DNA of 64,000 nucleotides from Monarcha castaneiventris obscurior (GCA_026261815.1 JAMPIT010000258.1:11647501-11711500); one strand, 5' to 3'. Positions 51,147-63,480 are shown, counted from the first letter of the stretch. The notes: generated from the letters alone by a model not told the origin. Program-made: numbers and translations.

Positions 51147-51735
51147 AGAATCCCAAAAATACAAAGAAGTTTATACTTCTTTCTCCATCCACAAAGTAAC
51201 GGAAGCCCTGTTACAGTTTCAATCAATGAACTTGCACCAGTAATTTTGATCAAATGAATCACTGCATCTCAGGAACAGCCGTTCTCAGGACAGTATAATG
51301 CCAAAGGCCAGAGAATTCAGAGAACTCAAACAAAGGATTTATTAAAAAGCTAATTGTTATCAAACACCTAACTGATGGCTTATACCCAGAGCTTATCTGG
51401 GGGGGCAAACTACCACAAGCAGGAATTTCAGTAACAAAATATTTGAGCATTAAAGAAGAAATGTCAAGGAAGAAAGAAAATTCTAAACTACTTTTGTTGT
51501 TGACATCCACACCCTGGTCTTAAGCAGCATTTATTTACAAGAGTGAGGAAAGGCATGGGCACTTTTAAAGTTTTCTGCTGACAATTTTATCACAGTAGGA
51601 GGTCCATACTAACTCCCTGATTCCTTGTAAGAAATGACAAAAAAAATCAGAGTTCTTCTTCCTCGGCAGTTACACAACTACTTTGTTTTTGTGGCACAAA
51701 GCTATACAAATCAAGTCTAAATAATGACTACTTAC

Positions 51736-51908
51736 TTGCTTTCAAATCCAGCCACATCCCTGTCCAAGGAAACCGTCTCTGTGGTGATCTCCACCTTCCT
51801 GACGCTGCCAAAGAAATCTGTGATGAGAACGTTCTGAGGGTCGCGCTGGAACAGATCCGTTCGGTGCCCAGGGGTGGACACACACAGGCTTTTTGGACAG
51901 ACCTGAAA
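51736..51908 (-). CDS. PIGK: PIGK exon 9
   Basis: Fifty-seven codons (human residues 272-328) plus two bases of a split lysine. FQVCPKSLCVSTPGHRTDLF and NVLITDFFGSVRKVEITTET are almost identical to human. After that conservation drops: SLDRDVAGFES does not resemble the human sequence. The exon is noticeably richer in GC than the introns on either side. The acceptor is ggtttgcag and the donor is GTAAGT. The divergent tail begins the lumenal linker between the catalytic domain and the membrane helix. Confidence 0.96.
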
Positions 51909-54900
51909 CTGCAAACCAACATGAACAATCACATCCTGTCCCTCACTCATCAACAGTCTCTACATACACCTTCCAAAACAAAACTACTGTTGAAAAAAAA
52001 GATAAATGACATGTGTAACTTGCATTAATTTCAGTACGAGCTCCATAGCTGAAAAAAATGGTTGAACAAACACATTAAAATGCATAAATGATCAAGCATT
52101 TCTGAAAACCTTTTTCCTTACAATGCCACTTGAGTTTAGAAATGCTCCTGTGAAAGCCAACCATCAATTACATCTAACTGATAAATGTACAAATATATTT
52201 CTGAATATAGACGTAGCAATGCTGCTATAACCTTCCAGAAGTCACAAGTGGGCTTAAATTCTTCATATTTACCAAAGGGAGGCATGCAAAAAAAACCAAG
52301 TTTTGATAAGTAGCTATGCTGAAGGCTCCATAAAGAAGCAAGAATCTATATTTTGATTGAAAATAAAAAAAAAAATCCATCAGTCTTGTTTCTAGGTTAT
52401 AGCCTAAGCATTAATGCAGACTTAGGATCTTCAAGTATCAAAGGTGCTTTATTTACATTAAGTTCACAGACATCTTGTGACATCTACAAATTAGCTATAT
52501 ACCTTCTTAATTATTTTACTCATGTATTTTGTCTACATAGCAGATCCCCTACACCCCGCACACACTGCAACACCTGAAAGACAAAACCAGCACTAACAAA
52601 AGCAGATGGAACAGTGGCAGATTTGTTGCAGCATTCAGAACACCTGACAAGACAGGAAGCCTATTAAGTAACAAGTTAGTTATGTGCCCAGCAGACACTC
52701 AAGGCAATACAAATGCACTTTGGGCACAAAGCCATTTTGCACAAGTCCTACCACACTTGCCACAACAGAGACCACCTGGTAACAGCTCAGGTTATGTGAG
52801 TCCTTCACACTGCAGCCACCAGAACATTTAACACAAGAGGTTTAATACAGGACTAAGAATGTCACTCTCCACATGGGTGCTCATCTTCCTTAATCTTAAA
52901 TTCTCCAAGTGATTTTCACAAACAGGTCCATCAACCATAGGATCTAGAGCTCATATACTTAAATTACATCATGGGTCAGCTCTTAGAAGCATTCTTACGA
53001 CAAAACCACGGGTCTTAATCAGCTCAGTGCAGATGCAACTTGAATCATCCCAGTACAACTGACAAAACCTGTGAGTTTCAGGCGACACTTCCCAGCAGAA
53101 ACTTTGGGCTCAGCCTGACACAAAATGCACAGGCTTTTGTTGCTTTGGACAACAGAGCCCTACATTACAAAAAGTTTCCCAGAGAGGAACCAATCTACCT
53201 GGCTTTTTTCCACAGAGGACAGATTCTACATCCCCATTCCTCCCTTTTGCTCTATTCCAGTTTCTCTTTGATCCCTTTTTAGCCTAAGCCTGTAAGGATA
53301 TGGCATTAGGCTGCTTGTCCAGGGACACCTCAGCTCACTTTCACCTTTACCTGAAGCATGCAAGCACACACAGACACTGAGCTCTTTTTTTAACGATTCC
53401 CAACTCTCTTGTTGGCTGCTATCACACAGCTGCTGAAGAAAAGACAGGGAAAATCAAATCCTTGTTATCCTCCCTGTGGTGAAAATGGACTAGACTCATC
53501 AGCATCATGCTTCCCATACAAAAGCCATTTGTTAATGCACACACAAACCCTCTAAAGTTTCCATTTTCACCAAAATGCTATCAGTTTTCTCCAGCTCTGC
53601 TCCAATTAAGGGCACAAACATAAAAACTAAGTCTCTGAAGTAAACTATAAAAAGTAAGCATTTGTTTTAATGCCACTATTTGAAGCATAAATTTATGTTG
53701 CAGTTATACAATAAGTCTCTCTGCCAAGGTTTTGAGAGTCCAAAAAAACTGCATCAGCATTGAAAGTGGGAAACTGATACTGCACCCAACTAATTCCAAC
53801 CTGTCCTGCCACAGTTTACTACCACAACATGTTGATATGAATTTGAACAAAAATATCCAATGGCAGTGAGAAGAAGACTTCAGTGTTAAAAACCTACCCA
53901 TCCACTACCACTGTGAAAAAAGACTGCAAACCAATTATACCACTAGACTATTAGACTAACACTAATAACTGAAGTATTCTAACAAAAAAAGGAGAAGGCA
54001 AACACTGGGTAAGTTAAACACATTTTTTCCTATATAAATTTTTCCACATTTTTTAAAACTTTTCTTCAAACAGAGCTAAACAACTCCCCCAACCTTGTTA
54101 TCTTGACTTTTATTAACAACAATTTAGCTATTTTATGACAAATGACGCCTCATTTAGAAATTTATTTGAATCTTATTTTAAAAGTTCAAATGTGTGACAT
54201 TTCAATATAGTCTTTATTTTCAGGGAATTGTGATCAAACCTAAAGTCAGTCATTTGCACAGCTTTATGCTATCCCTTAGCAACACAGATGGAGCAGGTGG
54301 GGAGTAGGTGGAGTGGATTATGAAAAATGATGTCTCATTCTTTGCAGAAATGCAATATCCAAATCTTAGGTGGATGTGAAGAGAAGCTGTTTCAAGAGTG
54401 GTTAGAGAAAAGTAAAGAGGTAACAGGATAGAAGCAGTATAACAAACACACAGTACTCCAAAAAGAGAAGACATTTGACATATCAGAGGATCAAACAACT
54501 AAAGATCATTTCATTTTAAAGCTAGGTAGTGAGTAACATAAAGTTACCCTGATCTTGGAAAGCATTAATTTAAATTTAAAAAGTCAGAGTTGGATAAGCA
54601 GTAGGTCTTTGTTCTTAAGCCAGCTAACACAAACAGTGCATTCCAGTGCCAGAGTACCTCCTGTAACTGCTGGCAAAAAACAGGTTTATATCCTTACCAT
54701 GGACTAACCATATGTCACTTTGGAACTCTTAGATGAAGCCTTGAAAAGCACGAACTCAAAGTCAAGTGGTCACATTTGCTGAAATGTGTGCAGTACATGG
54801 TCACAAAATGGTCTGTGTTGGAAGAGACCTTAAAGATCATCTAGTTCCACTTTCCTGCCAAGGGCAGGGACACCTCCCAGTAGACCAGGCCTCAAAGTCC

Positions 54901-56417
54901 CATCCAACCTGGCCTTGAACAAATTACCACAAATCATTATATATTTGGGTCCCTTCTCTTCCACTCCCTGAGCAACAATCAGCAGATCAATGTATGATAA
55001 GATGACTTAGATGATGTAAGGAATTTACCAGCATGAGTAACTTCCCTCAGCTCTTCCTGACTATTTGGCATATAAGCAAAAACACAGTTAGGTGTCTTCT
55101 CCAAAGAGCTCAAAAAATAAACTACTTGGCCAGCTAAAAAATTTCTACACTTTTCACAATAATCAGATTAACATTCTGCTGGCCAGACCAGCTATACCAC
55201 TTCCCAGAGAGTGTCTTACACAGTAGAAAGCACTGTTCCTTTTTATGACCTTTTATTATTAACACAAATTAAATTTCTGGTTTACGGTGACATTTGAATG
55301 AACAGGCTAGACAAAGATACTTAACCAATGGAGAACTTGCATATTTTTCTTTATCAAGATTTATTTTAAAGCTATCTGTATCCCATAATTAGAAGGTATT
55401 AAATTATAGGACACAATTTCAATCCCATAGAAGTAAAAGAACCTTGAATCTTAGCCACTGAATCAATTCTGTATCAACATAAAATCTGCCAAGTGTGGGC
55501 TGTTTAGAGAGAGAATTCTAGCATACATGTAGCAGTCAGGCTAACACCATCCTCTGTAGACAGAGGGTGGCATAAAACTTTTGAGCAGCTGCTCCTTTTA
55601 CAGAAATGAATCTATGACAATGTGTTCTGTATGTAGTGACTCTTAGATCACTGATGTGGCACAGCAGGATTTACAGGTACAAGGTACCAAAGTATAATGT
55701 ATGACTACAAAGAAACTAGCATTGGAACAGGTATGAAGGGTTAATAGAGCAAATAAAATACAGTTCCTTTTTATGCCATCTCACCAGTGTACACAGCTCA
55801 CTGCTACAGGGGCATTTTCATAAATTTTGTCACATGTTTTCTGGTTGGTTTCTTTTCCTTCTGCTTCATACCTGAGATCTACAATAACGTTTGCCTCAGC
55901 TATAATTAAGTCCAAACACTGATGGATTTGGACACATCTTGCTCCAGAATCTAAGCGAATACACAGATAAATTAGTCTCTGCAGGCATTTGTAAGTGCAC
56001 AGTATGGATTTTAACTGTTTGATCACCTTTGCAAAACACCACCAATGCCTGCATGTCTGCTATCCATTTAGTTGGTTTTAGAAGCTTCCTACTAAAATTT
56101 TTCACATGCAAATGCTTCATTCTCTTGAAATGAATATTTAATGACTACTTTATTATTTTTTCAAGGAAAAATACAAAATCTGGCTAATTTTGGTTAATTT
56201 TTTCTGTAGCCAGCAAAGCACTTTCAAACAAGGACAATCCTTGAAGTGTTACACAACTACATTTAACAATGGCAAAAAAAACCCTCCCTCCAAAGCTGCT
56301 TCCAAGAGAAACAGCAGGAGCATAAAAAGCATTTGAAGAACCCTACAGACAAAACAGATTCATTTTGGAACTATTAAATTCATTAGCATATTCATGAATG
56401 TTGAGTATTCTACTTAC
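51909..56417 (-). other. PIGK: PIGK intron 8 (4.5 kb)
   Basis: The intron is phase 0, begins GTAAGT and ends GGTTTGCAG. The content is unique AT-rich DNA apart from the CR1 3' fragment at 54801-54920. No other gene or RNA gene was recognised. Confidence 0.9.
54801..54920 (-). mobile_element. CR1 retrotransposon, 3'-terminal fragment
   Basis: The plus strand shows the reverse complement of the well-known avian CR1 3' end: a GGAAGAGACCTTAAAGATCATC segment, then ctagttccac, then GGGCAGGGACACCTCCCAGTAG, then CCATCCAACCTGGCCTTGAA. The match is close to consensus over about 120 bases and then stops, typical of 5'-truncated copies. The 8-bp terminal repeats are missing or degraded. The element lies in the same orientation as PIGK. 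This is the strongest single indication that the DNA is avian. Confidence 0.93.
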
Positions 56418-56528
56418 TAGGTCATTCATATTTGTCTGACTGGCAGGATGAATTTCTTCCAAGAACTCTAACACGTAGAATGTGTATCTGTCCATGAGAT
56501 GAACGCCAATCCCCAGGTCAGGCTGATG
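56418..56528 (-). CDS. PIGK: PIGK exon 8
   Basis: Thirty-seven codons in phase 0 at both ends (human residues 235-271). It begins HQPDLGIGVHLMDRYTF and ends EEIHPASQTNMNDL. Compared with human there are small changes only: DLGIG in place of DPAIG, and His in place of Asn in EEINPAS. The acceptor is gttttaaag, with a rather poor polypyrimidine tract, and the donor is GTAAGT. This exon closes the core of the peptidase-like domain. Confidence 0.95.
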
Positions 56529-57268
56529 CTTTAAAACAACACACAGCAGTTATTGGGCATTTGCAGGGGAGTATTCAGGAGAGGGAACAGAATGCAATAG
56601 CATGTTACAAAAGTTATGCAAAATGTTTTTTTGTTCTTAGGCAAATTATGCAAAGAAAACAGCTAGCTGTGAAGAAACCTACTGCTGATAAGCTGAACAA
56701 TGCAGGTTGTCTATAAACTGTATCCTGGTATTATCTGTGTTTCTCAAAAAGCAGGGAACTGTTTCTTAATGGTCCAGCATGGATTTGTGGACTTTGAAAA
56801 CAGGGCTGGGAGAGGCAGTGTATCTTACAGCAGTGCATGGGTTCAGGTAATCCTGACCTGCTGCTTTTTGGTCTGGCTGGGATCTCTCCTATTGCTCCTT
56901 CTGTAATTCAGCTGGGATATAATTACAGCAGGTGAAAGTTACTGTTTTGTTTTATATCAAGTGTAGTAAGTCCTAGATTGAATATTCCTCACACTCATCT
57001 CTGAGCAGTCTTCCCATAAGATTCCTTGCTATCCTAGGCAATGCATAAACTGGCCAGCAAGGACAGAACTCCATTGTTAGCCTGGGTCTTTGGGACAGCA
57101 CACAAAAACAAGCAGAAACAGTACACTTACAAGTTTTGTCAAACCCACACTAAATACCTTATACATTCAGCAATTAGAAGGGAAATTTTTAGTTAGAAGT
57201 CAGTAGGAATTCTGCTTTTAACTTAGCCATTCTGAAAATTGTCCTCAGGATTACATAAATCTACTTAC
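56529..57268 (-). other. PIGK: PIGK intron 7 (740 bp)
   Basis: The intron begins GTAAGT and ends TTTTAAAG, phase 0. A short plus-strand open frame at 56700-56906 has no recognisable product. Nothing else was seen. Confidence 0.9.
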
Positions 57269-57386
57269 TGATAAAGAATCTTCTCCTACTTGGCTGCTAG
57301 CCAAGGCCATTATATTGGGTGAATAAAATCGTTCATACATGGATGCTCCTTGACAAGTATCAATAATAAATAACAATTCATTGTAC
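57269..57386 (-). CDS. PIGK: PIGK exon 7 (catalytic cysteine)
   Basis: One base completes Arg195 and 39 codons follow (human residues 196-234). The motif LFIIDTCQGASMYERF carries the catalytic nucleophile equivalent to Cys206, at the end of a hydrophobic strand as in caspases and legumain. The exon ends ALASSQVGEDSLS. The acceptor is tttctttcag and the donor is GTAAGT. With both catalytic residues intact, the product is expected to be an active transamidase subunit. Confidence 0.97.
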
Positions 57387-57731
57387 CTGAAAGAAATAAA
57401 ACAGACTCCTTACCCATTTCTGCTTAAACACCATATACATACTTTGCTTTTTAGGTACCAGGGCAGCTGCTCAGAACCTAAGGAACAGGAGCTCACCCTG
57501 ATCAGTTTTAAGATGTCAGTTTGGCCAAAGCAATACATTTGAGCAGCTCTAACTGCAGGAAGCTGAAAGCAAAAACTAAAATTCTGCTTTCTGAATGCAA
57601 ACTCTCACACAACTTTAGGGACAACAAACAGTATCACTGCTGCAGGCAAGCAAGGCCTACCAGTAAGACACACTTAAAGAGTGTGTTCAGGATATTCAGT
57701 ATTCAATATCTAAATAATGCTTATTTCTTAC
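57387..57731 (-). other. PIGK: PIGK intron 6 (345 bp)
   Basis: A short intron between the two catalytic-residue exons, GTAAGA to TTTCTTTCAG, phase 2. I see nothing in it beyond splice signals. Confidence 0.92.
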
Positions 57732-57828
57732 CTCCTTTTCTGCCACATTTGTTCAAAGGCATCAGCAAGTTCTACATTTGTAATTTCTTCAGAATCTTGA
57801 AATTTTAGGAAACCATTTCCACCATGGC
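57732..57828 (-). CDS. PIGK: PIGK exon 6 (catalytic histidine)
   Basis: Two bases complete Gly163 and 31 codons follow, with two bases of Arg195 left at the end. The exon opens with HGGNGFLKFQDSEE, and its first histidine is the equivalent of catalytic His164 in human. The rest, ELADAFEQMWQKR, is the helix that follows. Val replaces human Ile181 in the ITNxELAD segment, a conservative change. The acceptor is tttttctgtcag and the donor is GTAAGA. Confidence 0.96.
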
Positions 57829-58173
57829 CTGACAGAAAAAATCAGAAGTTAGGCAAGTATGTAGGTTAAAAAAGATATTCAGCCTGGTTGATCATTTTTC
57901 TAAAACAAGGTAAACACAATTCTCTTTGTCCAGAGAGAGTTCAGCAAAATAAAATATTAGTACAGTAAGAACAGTATACATACACCATTTCAACTGGAAG
58001 CTATACAGGCTTAGTACTGCTTTACAGGCATTTTTTCTTAATTAGTATGACACACAAAAACCAGAAAAAAATCTTTTGGTCGATCCTTTTGTTCATTTGG
58101 ACTACTGATGCTTTCAACAAACCCATCCAACTGAGCAAGCATCAATAAATTGTACACAGAAACCTGCAATTAC
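57829..58173 (-). other. PIGK: PIGK intron 5 (345 bp)
   Basis: A short intron, GTAATT to TTCTGTCAG, phase 1. By coincidence it has the same length as intron 6, with no visible similarity. No features were recognised. Confidence 0.92.
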
Positions 58174-58285
58174 CTGTCATGTATATGAGAATATTGCTTC
58201 TGTCATCAGAAAGAAGACGTTTAGATCGTGGTGTGCTTGGGGGGATTCTTCCCGTTAAAACACGCAAGAAATTTTCAACAGTAAC
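58174..58285 (-). CDS. PIGK: PIGK exon 5
   Basis: Thirty-seven codons (human residues 126-162) plus the first base of Gly163. It reads VTVENFLRVLTGRIPPSTPR and then a basic SKRLL segment, a signature loop of PIGK. It ends on the strand NILIYMT that leads into the catalytic histidine. The acceptor is ttctattcatag and the donor is GTAATT. The glycine codon is split across the intron (G|GC). Confidence 0.96.
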
Positions 58286-59520
58286 CTATGAATAGAAGCA
58301 TAAAGTAATTTCTTTAAGATAAAAGTACTGATCAGCTACAGGCTGGGTTACAGAAATTAAATAATGGAATACTAAAATAGGCAGTGTATCTAACCAGACA
58401 TAGTATGGCATGGTATAAACTGCATAAACAGACATTTTCTGTGTAAGGTTTTACTTCAGGTTAAAAATCATGTGGTAGCTTTTACTTTATTCCACTAACA
58501 TCAGCCTGTTGCTTAATTATATCCAAGAAGTCTACCACCATTGTAATTTTAAATACATTTACATTGATCTAAAAACCTGCCTGCATATAGCTTCATTGTG
58601 CCAAAGCTGCTCCTGTACTCACAAAATGCTCCAATGTTAGTGTGTGTTACCATGGAAAAACAAAAGTTTAAATTCCCTCTGCAACTCAGGACAGAAAAAA
58701 CAAGATTAATTCGATTACAAAAGTCTGAGTGATCAGATAAGATCCATCTGAGTGGTGACTGCAGACATCTTATAGAACACCTTCTCCTCTTTAAGTACAC
58801 ATACACAGCTCAAATGCCAGCAACAAATCCATACTCAGAAAAAAACAGAATAAAAAGAATGTAGCTCTATTCCAGTTCTGTGTCTTCACTTCCTTGTATA
58901 AAGCTTCAGAGAAATAAAACATCTACTATATACTTAATTGAAATCCAGTAAACCTTTAGCAATAATTCTACAACACTATTAAACCAAGAAACTGATGTGT
59001 AATTTAATCTCAACTGGTGAAGACACTGCCTGGTATGAAGGAATATTACATTAAAAGAAAGGTGACAGAATGCAGATTTTTATACAGTAACTGCTTTGCA
59101 TTAAGGATTAGGTTATGGTTTTTGTTTTATTTTAAGAGCATATGCTTAAGATTAGGAATTTAAGTAAATCTACCTAATAAACAATTCACTTGCACACCAA
59201 AATTTTCACAGTAATTTTTGTGTTGGCAAGATGAGACACTGAACAGTCATTTCCAAAGAAATTTCAGTAATATGATTCTATTCCATTATTCAAAATAGCC
59301 AATATACTAAACATGTTTCTAGTACAATAACTTCAAATACAAACTCAAATATCAAGGAGGGGAGGGGTATGTATTTTAAACTCATCAGCTGATAATAAAA
59401 GCCCTGCCCAAAACCAGTAATATGAACAGAAAGACTTCCTCACACTTCACAGATGCTGCATAAACCTTTAAACCAACACTAAAAAACAAAGATCCAGTGT
59501 TTTAATTAAAGCAGAGTTAC
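58286..59520 (-). other. PIGK: PIGK intron 4 (1.2 kb)
   Basis: The intron begins GTAACT and ends TATTCATAG, phase 0. It is AT-rich unique sequence and I recognise nothing in it. Confidence 0.9.
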
Positions 59521-59656
59521 CTCATAGCTTCTGTAATCCACTTCCACATCATCTCCATAGACATTTAGCTCCATGTTTTTATGACTAAACACAGTAGCTG
59601 GTTTGGGATTTCTGGGATTACATGCCATATCATCTGCCAGCATCAAGACAATGTGA
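59521..59656 (-). CDS. PIGK: PIGK exon 4 (contains the cysteine that links to PIGT)
   Basis: One base completes Ser80 and 45 codons follow (human residues 81-125). [12 protein letters not shown] includes the cysteine equivalent to human Cys92, which forms the intermolecular disulfide with PIGT and so ties the catalytic subunit into the transamidase complex. The exon ends VEVDYRSYE. The acceptor is ttttccatag and the donor is GTAACT. The cysteine is present, which argues for a functional complex subunit. Confidence 0.96.
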
Positions 59657-59982
59657 CTATGGAAAATAAGAAAAAAAACATTTCAGCCATTCTACTTTCA
59701 CATAACAATCAAACAGAAATTGGAACAACACTGTTCAACAACTACAACAATAGCTCAAACCCTTCCAAAACAACCAATCCCAAGAATAATGATAAATATT
59801 TATTTTTAAGATGTGATTTTGAGGTTTGTTGGGAATTTTTGGTTGGGTTTTTTTTTGTCTTGTCAATATTTTGAATGAAGTCTTGCAGCAAAGAAAGGAA
59901 AACAGATAAAGGAAGCTTGTCTAAGGAAAAAACATACTCAAATCCACATAAAAATTGCTGCAAATGATAAAAAGCCAGGCTC

Positions 59983-59997
59983 GCTCTCTCTCTCTCT
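59983..59997. repeat. (CT)n microsatellite
   Basis: About seven CT units ending in ctctctag, in intron 3. Confidence 0.85.
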
Positions 59998-60441
59998 AGG
60001 TCTTCTCCAATGTCTTGGAGAGTATTCTTGACTGTAGGCTAAAGCATTGCTGGCTTTTTGAGATTAATTCCAAATCTTTGGATATGGATAAGAAATGGGT
60101 CTTGCTACTGAGCAACAGAAATCTCAGTCACACCGTAGCTCTTGCAGTATTTCTAAAAGTGACACCTATTTTGACTTCAATGGTGAAGACAGATGCAAAG
60201 CAGATGAAAGCACTCAGGTAAGGGCAGGACTAGTGACAGAATTTCTGAGGCTCTGCCGAGGGCACCTGTGCTTCAAAAGAGAACAGCTGCTTCTGAATGA
60301 CATGTGCAAGGACAAAAGGCATCTTTCTATGCCTTTCAGCCCACAGCACTTCCACAATGCGTTCCCTTGGATTTGTAACCCCAAAATCCACCTAAAAACT
60401 GAGTTTCAAAATCCCCTCTTTCAAAAACTGGAAAGTCACTC

Positions 60442-60459
60442 TTTTTTTTTTTTTTTTTT
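60442..60459. repeat. Poly(T) run
   Basis: Eighteen T on the plus strand, so poly(A) on the minus strand. No AATAAA precedes it on the minus strand and no source gene is recognisable, so a processed insertion is not supported. Confidence 0.8.
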
Positions 60460-61352
60460 AATGTAATAAACACAGGGAACAGGACAATGCTGCCATTGCA
60501 TTCATAGTTGAGTGGGAGCTAACTGGAGACTCCAACTGTCCAGTTTTGGACTTGGACAAAAAAATGCCATACAAATTTAATCCCCCAGAATATGCATTTT
60601 TCAGTGATGAAGCAGGCCACACGTCTTTAGGCAGACATGCTGGAGAAACTACCAGTCCTCTAAACTACCATTAAAAACCAGGACCACCAGGAATTCCATA
60701 GGAGCCTGTGGTACATAGAACCTATTACACAATGGTTAGCGGTGCCTTAAATTCACTTCCACAACTCGGATAGAAGTAAATACATTCCAAAACAACAGGA
60801 TGGAACTGTGCCAACACCTCTTGAAGTTCCAATAGGAACACAAAGAAAAGACACTTCAGAACCTTCCCACTCCTGTTGTCAAAGAAGAGATACTTTTTTA
60901 ACCCTTGTGCTATCACTAGAGAAACACAATTTGTATGGACAAAAAAACTGATTTCTCTAATCAGTATAGTTACAGATGTGGAAGTCTGACATCTCAGTAC
61001 AGTCACAGCTACCAACATCTCCACACTGAAAGGAAATTAAAGTACAGCAAGACTCATCTCTCACAGTAGTGCTGTCATTGCTGAATGCAGTTAGGAATTT
61101 TCACATTACACTTTCACCAATTTGCTAAGTGGTTCATTTTAGTGGCTGGATCTAATTAGCCTGTTGCAAATGGAAATTTTATTATGTAATGTGTGGCTTT
61201 TCCTTTTGAACAACATTGCTGCGATTGCATTCTTCCTTTTTACTTTTATCCAGTTAAACTGGGGAGATAAATGTATTTCTATATTGCTTCAGACAGTATG
61301 AGAACTTTACCAGCACATTTGCAAGGAATTGGATTCACCAAGATTCCCTCAC

Positions 61353-61444
61353 CTATCAGGAATGCCCAGTCTCTTGACACTTCTGTACACTGAAAGAGTA
61401 TTTGCCACATGCCGATAATTAAACCAGAATCGAGAGGTACACAC
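61353..61444 (-). CDS. PIGK: PIGK exon 3
   Basis: Ninety-two bases encode 30 codons plus two bases of a split serine (human residues 50-80). The conserved stretch [17 protein letters not shown] follows the acceptor ttttcttttcaag. The exon ends GGC ATT CCT GAT AG before donor GTGAGG. This is the strand-helix unit at the start of the peptidase C13 (legumain-like) fold. Conservation to human is essentially complete, so this is a confident coding exon. Confidence 0.96.
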
Positions 61445-63480
61445 CTTGAAAAGAAAAAAAAAAGCACATTAAATAGCATAAAGATACAAATTGACCTGGC
61501 CCATTGCATCAGAAGAACACAATTACAGCAATATTAAAAAAATAGTAACAATTCAGAAAGGATATAGTAACACCAAGAAACTCATGATATAAACTATATA
61601 AATCTTTGTTGTACCAAAGCAAAAAATACTGAAAATAAAAGTTAAAAAAATAGTTCTTAGCATACTGACTCACGAAAAAATTGTCATAAACCATTACTAA
61701 ATACAGAAAGTGGCACTTAAGGGAATAATTCAGCAACAGTAAGTGGATAAGCTAATTTTTTTCATTTGCTTTCTCCTTATCAACTGGAAGAAAAATCAAA
61801 GGAAGAGTTCTCATCTCAATAGCAAACCCGTTCTGGGAGCATTCTTCCACAAAGGCACAAGTGAATTAATTCAAGCAGAAGCCACACACAGGGGAAAATG
61901 CACTGAGGACATTTGCATTTAAGGAATCAAATAAAGTAAAAGAAAAATGAGCTCCAGCCAAAATCTGAATACAAATTCTCAGAAGCCTCAAGCAAGTTCA
62001 GTTTCTACTGTTCTAACAGGCAAGGGGTCAGGGCTCAGTCATTCCCTTTACTTAAACACTCCCTAAATCAGGTTCTGATTCAGAGGTTTCAAAAGCTTCT
62101 AAAGAGGTGACTTTAAAACCACAAAAACAGAGATGCAGGGAAAAGCATTCCGATAGTTTTTAAATTTTTCAGCTCTAAATGTAGAGCTGTAAGTTACACT
62201 ACACAGCATCTCTTTCTCTACTCTTTTCATAAAAAGAACTCAGTTGCAGTTTAAGTAATAATGCAAATTCAGCCTGAAAGGATCCCCTTGTGTTTGATCA
62301 CCCTGTCGGTCAGAGATTCCAAAAAAGCCCAGAGTAATCAGTCCATGAGGACATTTGCCTTTCAGCAAGATTTAAAGCTCTGAAAACAAACTGCCCAATT
62401 TAGCTGGGACATTTCAAGGTACTATCATCTGCCCTTGCTGCCATTACCTCCCTTACAACACAATGGAAAATGTGTATAAGCTTCAAATATAGTTATCCAT
62501 GCTGCAGCACATTAATTCAAGCTATTGAAGAGGTGGGATTGCAGTATGATCCCAGGTCTGAAGTGCCTGACAGCAGTAAACCCCTCCCTGTTTTACTGTT
62601 TAGAAATTAGTAGCAATTGTTACAAAACTTAATGATAAACCACTGAGAAAACAAAACAAGCAGAAAATCTGTTCAGGTCAGAAAGTATAGGTCCTTGGAC
62701 CTAATTTTCCAAATTATTTGTGTGTTTTTATAGGTACTAACAAAAGCATGTATTTGTTAATAGTATTAAAGTAGTATGCTATGCTTTCATAATTTCAAGT
62801 TTATACATTGTAGAATATACAAATTATTCCTTCTAATTCAATTAGTTACTGTTAACTTTCCTTTTTTATTGCTCAGTTTTAGTATCTGGAAAACAAACAC
62901 CTGCTACTGAGTAACTACAATAGTGTTCTGAAACAAATTAGTCATTAAGACCTAAATTGGGATTAAGAACCAATTGTGCAGCATGATTCAAAGCTAATAA
63001 AAGTTACCTGGCAAAGAAAAAAAGAATTAGGGTAAGAACAGTTGATCTAAACACTATGTTGCCTGAATTGATTTTATTCCCAGCCTGTTATCACAAGTTA
63101 ACAGATTGAAAAAGAACAAAAATGAGATATAAATTCTACCCTTCTTGTCAAAGACACCAGACTTCCCCGGTATCAGAATTACATCTTTTTTTCAATATGC
63201 AATATGCTAATTTAACTATTTTAATGTTTTCAGAACTTTTCTTTTATGAACCCTGCCATGTAGCTAGACACATTGAGTGCTTGACATTCAGTCATATTGA
63301 ACAGATAATTTCATTACAGTCTAATAAATCTGCAGGCACAATTTCAAATTTATTAATTTCCAAATGTTTATCTTTCCATTTCTTTCAAATGAGCAAGACT
63401 CTTGAATGACTGTTGCAATTACGGCTCCTGATGAAAAACTGCCAACTTTACTGGAGTAAAACAACCCGGACCATGCTTAC
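61445..63480 (-). other. PIGK: PIGK intron 2 (2.0 kb)
   Basis: The intron begins GTAAGC and ends CTTTTCAAG, phase 0. It is AT-rich unique sequence without recognisable repeats or other genes. Confidence 0.9.

Larger units (their letters stand above)
23309..51735 (-). other. PIGK: PIGK intron 9 (28.4 kb)
   Basis: The largest intron begins GTAAGT and ends TTCTTCCCAG, and it splits a lysine codon. It is mainly AT-rich. Distinct contents are an (AC)n tract at 25649-25663, an old CR1 fragment at about 31005-31580, a TTTACAT-type repeat at 33921-33961, A/C-rich low-complexity DNA at 34322-34410, GC-rich islets at about 34550-34830 and 42130-42610, CTCF-like motifs at 35881, 47733 and 51132, an RFX X-box match at 38356, and a G-rich minisatellite with a small CpG island at about 47204-47815. 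No coding exon of another gene was recognised. Confidence 0.85.
59657..61352 (-). other. PIGK: PIGK intron 3 (1.7 kb)
   Basis: The intron begins GTGAGG and ends TTTTCCATAG, phase 2. It contains a short (CT)n tract and an 18-base poly(T) run. Open frames of up to about 120 codons (60095-60466 plus, 60725-61024 minus) show no domain or conservation that I can recognise. Confidence 0.88.

Noticed and set aside
57387..58173. Introns 5 and 6 are both exactly 345 bp
   Set aside because: The two sequences show no similarity, so the equal length appears to be coincidence and not a duplication.
59357..59369. G-rich run ggaggggagggg as a quadruplex
   Set aside because: Only two runs of four G and one of two G are present, too few for a standard intramolecular quadruplex.
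60442..61024. Possible processed retrogene ending in a minus-strand poly(A)
   Set aside because: No poly(A) signal precedes the A run on the minus strand, the nearby 99-codon frame is not recognisable, and no target-site duplication was seen.
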